Shown: one piece after another, positions 58,909-64,000 of the stretch | Numbering within the stretch: position 1 is the stretch's first letter | Layout of the letters: the number at the start of each line of letters is the position of its first letter | Assembly (NCBI GenBank): GCA_016932715.1 | Contig: JAFGCG010000010.1 | Location: 1-64,000, forward strand | Direction: 5' to 3' | DNA from: Anaerolineales bacterium | GTDB lineage: Bacteria > Chloroflexota > Anaerolineae > Anaerolineales > Villigracilaceae | DNA length: 64,000 nucleotides | Notes under the pieces: model-generated | What the model was told of the DNA's origin: nothing | Seen by the model: the letters and a program-made list of their open reading frames with translations, nothing else | The model's database searches: none | Position numbers and translations under genes: made by a program

Positions 58909-59814
58909 TTATCCCACGATGTATTCCTTGATCAGTTCCTGGATCAACGCCTGAACGCCTTCGGGTGTGGCGGGGATATCCTTGCTTTCGGAGGTCTCCA
59001 GCACCACATAGCTGACTTTATGCACCTGCGTCGGTGACCCGGCCAGCCCCAGTTGCGATTCATCCACCTTCAAGTCGGCTGCGCTCCAGACGGTAATCTT
59101 CAAGTTGCGTTCAGTCAGATGCTTGTCCAATAGCTCTTCGCTGCCAAACTCGGGCCATTTCTGGAGCAGTCCGGGATACTCCGCCGGGACAGCCGCCAGC
59201 TTGTATTCGATCCGCTTGCGCGCTGACGCCGGGCGCGGCTGGTTGGCAGAACCGACCACGGTCAGCAGGCAGGGGAGAGTGCACTTGACCAGTTCGGTCC
59301 CCAGGTCGAATGCCCGCTGGACGACGATTCCCGCCTCATCGGCTTCGATGATCGATTCAGCATAGGTGATCTGTGGAACCCCCAGTTTCTCCGCCACCTG
59401 CGGACCCACCTGGGCGGTGTCGCCATCGATCGCCTGACGCCCGCAGAAGACCAGGTCATACGGACCGATTTTGTCGATGGCGCATTTCAGCGTGTAGGAA
59501 GTTGCCTGGGTATCAGCCCCCGCGAACTTGCGGTCGGAAAGCAGGATCACCTGGTCCGCGCCGCGGCAGAGCGAATCGCGCAGGACCTCGGCTGCCTGCA
59601 AGGGTCCCATGCTCAGGACCGTTAACGTCCCCCCGTGACGATCCTTGAAATCCAAAGCCATCTCCAGGGCGTTCAGGTCTTCCGGGTTGAAGATCGCCGG
59701 CAGGGCACTGCGGTTCATTGTGCCGTCTTTTGTCATCACTTCGCCGGTCACATTACGCGTATCCGGAACCTGTTTGACAAGCACGATCGAGTGATAAGGT
59801 CTGGTATGGGGCAT
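58909..59814 (-). CDS. etfB: Electron transfer flavoprotein, beta subunit
   Basis: The 301-residue subunit is somewhat longer than the usual about 260. It begins with IVLVKQVPDTRNVTGEVM. Conserved regions are MNRSALPAIFNPEDLNALE, YDLVFCGRQAIDGDTAQVGP and LPCLLTVVGSANQPRPASAR. It forms a heterodimer with EtfA. AAGGAG precedes the ATG, and it leads the etfB-etfA-acyl-CoA dehydrogenase operon. Confidence 0.95.
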   Translation of the reverse strand: MPHTRPYHSIVLVKQVPDTRNVTGEVMTKDGTMNRSALPAIFNPEDLNALEMALDFKDRHGGTLTVLSMGPLQAAEVLRDSLCRGADQVILLSDRKFAGADTQATSYTLKCAIDKIGPYDLVFCGRQAIDGDTAQVGPQVAEKLGVPQITYAESIIEADEAGIVVQRAFDLGTELVKCTLPCLLTVVGSANQPRPASARKRIEYKLAAVPAEYPGLLQKWPEFGSEELLDKHLTERNLKITVWSAADLKVDESQLGLAGSPTQVHKVSYVVLETSESKDIPATPEGVQALIQELIKEYIVG

Positions 59815-59835
59815 CGATGAGTACTCCTTCTCGGC

Positions 59836-60396
59836 TTAATCTGTCGTTCTAAAGCGCCAGGGCTTCGAGAGCCAGGGCTCTGGTGTATTATTTAAACCCA
59901 CACGAGGACCTTTCGTCACGCGCGAATCCGGGACGTGGACACCCGCTTCGATCCACAAGCCGCCGGTTGTCTCCGTTAAATCGACATTATTCTCGCTTTT
60001 GGCGATCCCCATCGCCTGACAAAGTTTCCCGGGACCGAATGTATCCCGCCCATTGCGCCTCTGCATCATGATTTCAATCCCCTCGATCGGCTGGATAGCG
60101 CGGATCAACACCGCGGCAGGGAAGCCTTTGCGCTCGGTCACGGCGTTCAGCATCCAATGATTGCCGTATGTGAAGTAGACATAAGCATGCCCGGGGGGAC
60201 CGTACATGGGGGCGGTGCGCGGCGTACGTCCTGCCCTGGCATGGCAGGCGAGGTCTTCTTCGCCGATGTAAGCTTCAGTTTCAGTAATCAGACCAACTAA
60301 TTTCACGCTATCGAGAATCCGTACAAGGCGAGTACCAATCAAGTCTCGTGCCACTTTTAGTGTTGGGCGTTTGTAAAATTCTCTAGGAAACATCAT
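59836..60396 (-). CDS. DNA-3-methyladenine glycosylase (AAG/MPG family)
   Basis: The 186-residue enzyme excises alkylated and deaminated purines in base-excision repair. It has LIGTRLVRILDSVKLVGLIT, ETEAYIGEEDLACHARAGRT (catalytic Glu), APMYGPPGHAYVYFTYGNHW and LCQAMGIAKSENNVDLTETT. A dispersed palindrome ends only 9 nt upstream of the ATG, so the leader is repeat-derived. Confidence 0.92.
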   Translation of the reverse strand: MMFPREFYKRPTLKVARDLIGTRLVRILDSVKLVGLITETEAYIGEEDLACHARAGRTPRTAPMYGPPGHAYVYFTYGNHWMLNAVTERKGFPAAVLIRAIQPIEGIEIMMQRRNGRDTFGPGKLCQAMGIAKSENNVDLTETTGGLWIEAGVHVPDSRVTKGPRVGLNNTPEPWLSKPWRFRTTD

Positions 60397-60405
60397 ATAA
60401 GTATG

Positions 60406-60487
60406 ATGTCGTTGCGAGGAGCGGAGCGACGAAGCAATCTCCTAATAATGAGGGGGTTGCTTCGCTCTGCGGGCTCGCAACGACATG
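60406..60487. repeat. TGTCGTTGCGAG palindromic element
   Basis: The inverted ends GATGTCGTTGCGAG and CTCGCAACGACAT flank GCTTCG-type inner arms (GAAGCAATCTCC/GGTTGCTTCG). It lies between the glycosylase and epimerase genes. The same class is at 20016-20064. Confidence 0.8.
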
Positions 60488-60492
60488 TACTG

Positions 60493-61416
60493 TTATTTAA
60501 ATCTCGGATCACGTTTGAGTGTCAATCGCAAGCCATCGTCGAGTCCAATGGAGGGGCGGTAGTTTAATTTCTGGCTGGCAAGCGTCAGGTCCGCGCAGAG
60601 GCGCGAGACGCCGCCCGAGGTTTTGGGACTGTAGATCACTTCTGCATTGCTTCCCGTGACCTCCTGCACGCACTTGATCAATTCGCGGATGCTTGTCTCC
60701 TTGCCGGAACCGACGTTGATGACGAGTCCATTGACGTTTGGCGCGGTCGCGGCGGCGACGAGGGCGCTGACCACATCATCGACATAAACGTAGTCGCGCG
60801 TCTGGCTGCCATCGCCGTGTACCACCAGCGTCCCGCCCCGCAGTGCCTGTTTCAAATAATGCGGCACTACGGGTGGGTGCGAGGCGGGCAGGCGCTGCCC
60901 CGGACCATAGGCATTGAAGATCCGCAGGCTGACCGTCTCGATGCCCCACAATCCGCCGATCGTGCGGACATAATATTCCGCCGCGAGTTTGGAGACCGCA
61001 TAGGGCGAGCGCGGATTCGGCGTCGTAGACTCACGCAAGGGTTGTTCCGCAAGGTCGCCATAGACGGCGCCCGAGGAAGCCAGGACCACGCGCCGCACAC
61101 CGACGTCACGCATCGCTTCCATGAGCGCCACGGTCCCGCCAACGTTGACACCGTTGTAATCGCGGGGATACAAAATCGATTCGGGCACGGAGACGCGCGC
61201 CGCGAGATGATAGACAACATCCACTTCCTGGAGCAGCGTCCACAGCTTGGGGCGATCGCTCACGTCGCCGCGCGTAAAATGGACGTCGGGTCCCAGCGCC
61301 TGAGGATCGCCTGCGGAGAGATCGTCGAGCCCGCGGATCTGGTGCCCCTCCCGGGCAAGCTGGTTGGCAAGCGAAGAGCCGAGGAATCCCGCGGCTCCGG
61401 TGATGAGGAAGTTCAT
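60493..61416 (-). CDS. NAD-dependent sugar epimerase/dehydratase
   Basis: The 307-residue extended SDR has the NAD loop ITGAAGFLGSSLANQLA, VLASSGAVYGDL, the catalytic YAVSKLAAEYYVRTIGG (Tyr about 147, Lys 151) and RIFNAYGPGQRLPAS. It is probably a UDP-glucose 4-epimerase-like enzyme; the sugar is not certain. A TATAAT box ends 11 nt before the ATG. Confidence 0.9.
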   Translation of the reverse strand: MNFLITGAAGFLGSSLANQLAREGHQIRGLDDLSAGDPQALGPDVHFTRGDVSDRPKLWTLLQEVDVVYHLAARVSVPESILYPRDYNGVNVGGTVALMEAMRDVGVRRVVLASSGAVYGDLAEQPLRESTTPNPRSPYAVSKLAAEYYVRTIGGLWGIETVSLRIFNAYGPGQRLPASHPPVVPHYLKQALRGGTLVVHGDGSQTRDYVYVDDVVSALVAAATAPNVNGLVINVGSGKETSIRELIKCVQEVTGSNAEVIYSPKTSGGVSRLCADLTLASQKLNYRPSIGLDDGLRLTLKRDPRFK

Positions 61417-61438
61417 ACGTGAGAAGGATTATAGCATT

Positions 61439-61591
61439 AGAGAGTGTTTCTTAATTTACCACGAAGGACACAAAGGGCCACGTAGGCTTGAGAAAGAAGG
61501 CAAAATCTGTGTAAATCCGTGCAATCTGTGGCTGAATCTTGCCCAGGGGAGTGGGTCGACGCAATCTCAACGGAATTTCAAAACACTCTCT
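61439..61591. mobile_element. MITE-like element, copy 2
   Basis: 153 bp are bounded by AGAGAGTGTTT and AAACACTCTCT. Its reverse complement aligns with 10692-10867 across GTTTTGAAATTCCG, GATTCAGCCACAGATT and CCTTTGTGTCCTTCGTGG. It lacks the nested hairpin. It lies upstream of the epimerase gene and next to its promoter. Confidence 0.8.
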
Positions 61592-61646
61592 AAAGAAATT
61601 TAACTTTTATGTCTCTCCAATCTGAGAGAAGACTCACCCATATTGA

Positions 61647-61675
61647 TTGACTTATCCATGTTAGTGTGTTATTCT
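61647..61675 (+). promoter_or_regulatory. Sigma-70-type promoter upstream of the cold-shock gene
   Basis: TTGACT and TATTCT are separated by 17 nt. The predicted start is near 61682, about 140 nt before the csp ATG. Confidence 0.65.
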
Positions 61676-61681
61676 CCCTGC

Positions 61682-61759
61682 TGTAGGATAACAGTAAGTT
61701 CGTATTGGAAGTACAAATGCCAACAACTCACAGTTTGATCCGTGAGTTGTTTTGTTTTG
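61682..61759 (+). ncRNA. Candidate short leader RNA upstream of csp
   Basis: The interval runs from a predicted promoter to an intrinsic terminator and contains no open frame. A small hairpin CTGTAGGATAACAG is at its start. It could be an attenuated leader of the csp message or an independent small RNA. Confidence 0.4.
61722..61759 (+). terminator. Terminator-like hairpin in the csp leader
   Basis: A perfect 10-bp stem AACAACTCAC/GTGAGTTGTT with a 10-nt loop is followed by TTTGTTTT. It lies 60 nt before csp with no gene to terminate upstream on this strand, so attenuation is likely. Confidence 0.7.
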
Positions 61760-61820
61760 CCCTCCGATGGAACTAAACAGAACACCTAATTATTACAAAT
61801 TGCCAAAGGAGGCAAATACA

Positions 61821-62036
61821 ATGTCTGAACGTATAATTGGTACGGTCAAGTGGTTCAACGGTGATAAAGGCTTCGGCTTTATCGAGCGCGAAGGTGGCAA
61901 GGACGTTTTCGTCCATTTCTCTGCCATTCAAAGTGATGGCGGATATCGCAACCTGCAAGAGGGCCAGAAGGTCGAGTTCACTGTTGAACAAGGCCCCAAG
62001 GGACCCCAGGCAAGCAACGTCACAATCCCCCGGTAA
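61821..62036 (+). CDS. Cold-shock domain protein
   Basis: The 71-residue single CSD protein has RNP1 KGFGFIERE and RNP2 [10 protein letters not shown]. It binds single-stranded RNA/DNA and melts RNA structure. AAAGGAGG precedes the start at 61821. The upstream leader has a terminator-like hairpin that cold or CspA-type antitermination could regulate (inference). A strong terminator follows. Confidence 0.95.
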   Translation: MSERIIGTVKWFNGDKGFGFIEREGGKDVFVHFSAIQSDGGYRNLQEGQKVEFTVEQGPKGPQASNVTIPR

Positions 62037-62048
62037 CTAAGTAAGACT

Positions 62049-62081
62049 AAAAAGAGCCCTGCGTTTTCGCGGGGCTCTTTT
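62049..62081 (+). terminator. Intrinsic terminator after csp
   Basis: AAAAGAGCCCTGCG/CGCGGGGCTCTTTT forms a long GC-rich stem with a U-tract and may work in both directions. Confidence 0.85.
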
Positions 62082-62120
62082 GATTCTCGGGCAGGCGTTC
62101 AATATTGTGCGATTGCTTTC

Positions 62121-62801
62121 TCAGCGGACGCCCACTCCATCCAAATGCATCTGGAACCATTCTATCGCGAGCTGCGCCGCGTATTCGAGAGTTCCGGGCT
62201 CCTCGAAGAGATGTGAGGCTCCGGGCACGATCGTCAACTTCTTCTCTGAGCCCTCCCGCATCTGCTCGAGCGCTTCCTCGTTCAACTCGATCACAGTCCC
62301 ATCATTGCCCCCAACGATCAACAATGTTGGCGCCTGCACTTTTGGCAGATAGCGTCCCGCCAGATCGGGGCGGCCACCGCGTGAAACGACGGCATGTACT
62401 TTATCAGGGAGTTCCGCGGCAGCCATTAGTGCCGCGGCTGCGCCGGTGCTCGAACCAAACAAGCCCCGCTTGAGTTCGTAGGCAAACGGCTGCAGCTCGA
62501 GCCACTCCAGCACGCCGGCAGTCCGCCGGGCGAGCAGGTCGATGTCGAAGCGGAGATGACGCGTCCGCAGGTCGATCTCTTCCTCAGACGGGGTCAACAG
62601 GTCGAAGAGCAGGGTGGCGAATCCGCCTTCCTGCAGCGTCTGCGCGACAAACTGATTCCGGGGACTGTGACGGCTGCTGCCGCTTCCATGCACAAACAGC
62701 ACCAGCCCATGCGGGTTCTCCGGGACGCTCACGATCCCCTCCAGGCGCACGCCCGTACTTAAAATCTGAACGTATCGATTCTCGGTTTTTGTTTTATTCA
62801 T
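62121..62801 (-). CDS. Alpha/beta hydrolase (dienelactone-hydrolase-like)
   Basis: The 226-residue protein begins MNKTKTENRYVQILSTG. The fold shows LVLFVHGSGSSRHSPRNQF, the nucleophile region LFGSSTGAAAALMAA (Ser about 116), LLIVGGNDGTVIELN and the His in VPGASHLFEEPG. The start at 62801 is preceded by AGAGGTGAT. It is 20 nt downstream of a phosphoribosyltransferase gene; the two are often fused or adjacent in other bacteria (recalled). The substrate is unknown. Confidence 0.85.
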   Translation of the reverse strand: MNKTKTENRYVQILSTGVRLEGIVSVPENPHGLVLFVHGSGSSRHSPRNQFVAQTLQEGGFATLLFDLLTPSEEEIDLRTRHLRFDIDLLARRTAGVLEWLELQPFAYELKRGLFGSSTGAAAALMAAAELPDKVHAVVSRGGRPDLAGRYLPKVQAPTLLIVGGNDGTVIELNEEALEQMREGSEKKLTIVPGASHLFEEPGTLEYAAQLAIEWFQMHLDGVGVR

Positions 62802-62820
62802 ATCACCTCTTCTAAAGTCA

Positions 62821-63477
62821 TTATCCATGCAGGAATTGCCGGGTCGCTGCTTCCAGAAGTACACGTACTTCCTCGTCGCTGACCTGTGAAAAATCCTCAT
62901 ACCACCGTCCGACGCCCATGAAAGGTTCAGGCGTCATGACGCAGACGATCTCATCCACTTCGAACTCGAACGCCTGGCGAGTTTCCGGCGCGGCGGTGGG
63001 TACGGCGATCACGATCCGGGCCGGGTTTTGGGTGCGTACTCCCGTCACGGCGGCGCGCATGCTCGCGCCTGTCGCCAGCCCATCATCGACCAGGATGATC
63101 GTTTTGTCGCGGGCATCCAGCGCGGGGCGGTCTCCGCGATAGCTGTGTTCGCGACGCCGCAGCTCCTCCAATTCCTGCTCAGCAACGAGATCGATCATTT
63201 TCTCGGAGATATTGAGGGCGTGAACGATGTCCTCGTTCAACACGCGTATCCCTCCCGAGGCGAGCGCGCCGATCGCCAATTCCTCATGACCCGGCAAGCC
63301 AAGTTTCCGAACGATGAATATATCCAGCGAGGCGTTCAAAGCCAGCGCCACTTCATAGGCAACCGGGACACCGCCACGCGGCAGGGCGAATACGAGCACG
63401 TCTGAGCGACCCGCATAGGCGGATAATTCCCGGGCTAGTATTCTGCCTGCGGCCCTGCGGTCCTTGAATTGTGCCAT
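62821..63477 (-). CDS. Phosphoribosyltransferase family protein
   Basis: The 218-residue protein has the PRPP-binding signature TIILVDDGLATGASMRAAV (residues about 128-146) and the N-terminal VFALPRGGVPVAYEVALAL. It lacks features that define a specific base, so the acceptor is unknown. It forms an operon with the alpha/beta hydrolase gene. Confidence 0.88.
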   Translation of the reverse strand: MAQFKDRRAAGRILARELSAYAGRSDVLVFALPRGGVPVAYEVALALNASLDIFIVRKLGLPGHEELAIGALASGGIRVLNEDIVHALNISEKMIDLVAEQELEELRRREHSYRGDRPALDARDKTIILVDDGLATGASMRAAVTGVRTQNPARIVIAVPTAAPETRQAFEFEVDEIVCVMTPEPFMGVGRWYEDFSQVSDEEVRVLLEAATRQFLHG

Positions 63478-63640
63478 CTTTCCTTCTTTCGTTCACTATG
63501 GAGTGCCTCCCCGCTGTTCCTTTGCTCTCCTATATTATACGTTCGAGCGACCTCCCAAAACAATATACCTTGCGCTTTTGAACGGTGGAATGAGGAAAAC
63601 TCCCCAATAAAGTAGGGTTTTGCCTGACGGGCATGGGAGA

Positions 63641-63667
63641 CAAAAAACCCGCCTCGCGCGAGACGGG
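63641..63667 (-). terminator. Terminator after the helicase gene
   Basis: On the minus strand CCCGTCTCG/CGAGGCGGG (one mismatch) is followed by TTTTTTG. Confidence 0.8.
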
Positions 63668-63687
63668 ATGCTGATTCCGCTATGGGA

Positions 63688-64000
63688 TTATTTTCTGTGC
63701 CTCGGCGCGAGCCGGTTGCGGGCGTGGCGCGTCGGTGTGGGGGCCGGGCGCGGGGGGCGATTCCCGCGACCTCGATCGGGGGCAGACCTCGGCGGCGCGG
63801 GAACGGCGTAATCAAACTCCGCGAGCGTCTCCCGCTTGAGGGGTCCCATGATGCGTTCGAGAGTCCGGATCATGTCGTTGTCATCGGGCGTGATGAGCGT
63901 GAACGCCTCCCCTGTGCGTTGGGCACGGCCCGTGCGTCCAATGCGATGGATGTACGCATCGGCGGTATCCGGCATGTCGTAATTGACCACGTGCGAAATA
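63688..64000 (-). CDS. DEAD-box RNA helicase, C-terminal part (runs off the window)
   Basis: Only about 104 residues are present. [20 protein letters not shown] and [16 protein letters not shown] are helicase motifs V-VI, followed by a basic, Pro/Arg-rich tail. The motif form matches RhlE/DeaD-like DEAD-box RNA helicases. The N-terminal motor domain lies beyond position 64000. The terminator at 63641 ends the gene. Confidence 0.92.
   Translation of the reverse strand, partial: ISHVVNYDMPDTADAYIHRIGRTGRAQRTGEAFTLITPDDNDMIRTLERIMGPLKRETLAEFDYAVPAPPRSAPDRGRGNRPPRPAPTPTRHARNRLAPRHRK

Overview
The window looks like a chromosome segment from an uncultivated Chloroflexota bacterium, most likely class Anaerolineae. 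That placement is inference from gene content: several lipoproteins with long Pro/Ser/Thr/Glu linkers, a two-cyclase/ATPase/TPR protein, GT39 and GT87 membrane glycosyltransferases, bactofilin, split GcvP, DUF92, DUF2721, DUF2202 and DUF4349 proteins. It is also suggested by the very high load of short interspersed palindromes and degenerate micro-repeats. There is no rRNA, CRISPR array or prophage, and only one broken insertion sequence remnant. About 60 protein genes and one tRNA are supported.

Layout. 0.3-4.3 kb (minus): glmS, a DUF1786 protein and a ferritin-like/VIT1 metal transporter. 4.5-8.8 kb (plus): a 1439-residue protein built like mammalian soluble adenylyl cyclase. 8.8-17 kb (minus): LysE exporter, flavin-binding protein, PAP2 phosphatase, zinc alcohol dehydrogenase, HAD and alpha/beta hydrolases, MFS transporter, GT39. 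17.1-20.9 kb (minus): the glycine cleavage operon gcvH-gcvPA-gcvPB behind a tandem glycine riboswitch; gcvT is not in the window. 21-29.8 kb: a membrane protein, recJ, small membrane proteins, GT87, a lactonase, lipoproteins and a polyferredoxin pair. 30-34.8 kb: DUF2202 protein, a two-gene restriction-modification system and exported proteins. 34.9-37.3 kb: tgt, an IS256-family remnant, an AT-rich orphan gene and tRNA-Glu(CUC). 37.4-42.1 kb (minus): lactate-utilisation genes lutA and a fused lutB-lutC, separated by a methyltransferase and a membrane protein. 42.2-51.3 kb: glucan phosphorylase, M29 aminopeptidase, a bi-domain oxidoreductase, a Cache-HAMP protein, a methyltransferase, a Nudix hydrolase and a DUF4349 protein. 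51.4-61.4 kb (minus): DUF92 protein, PH-like protein, a ProRS-like protein lacking the catalytic core, bactofilin, fabI, acyl-CoA dehydrogenase with etfA/etfB, a 3-methyladenine DNA glycosylase and a sugar epimerase. 61.8-64 kb: a cold-shock gene, a hydrolase/phosphoribosyltransferase pair and the end of a DEAD-box helicase.

The most unusual content is the repeat landscape. Degenerate arrays of about 7-10 nt units, often arranged as two inverted halves, lie between genes and also inside coding frames without breaking them (DUF1786 gene, recJ, lutBC, the bi-domain oxidoreductase, the DUF92 gene). They provide the stop codons of gcvPB, recJ, fabI and the aminopeptidase, and one fills the P3 arm of the second glycine aptamer. 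A separate three-way-junction palindrome fills the P2 arm of the first aptamer. Another palindrome forms the 5' leader of tRNA-Glu. Two copies of a MITE-like element with 11-bp terminal inverted repeats are present, one with a hairpin nested inside it.

Several genes have a -10-like box ending 6-8 nt before the start codon and no clear Shine-Dalgarno, which suggests frequent leaderless transcription.
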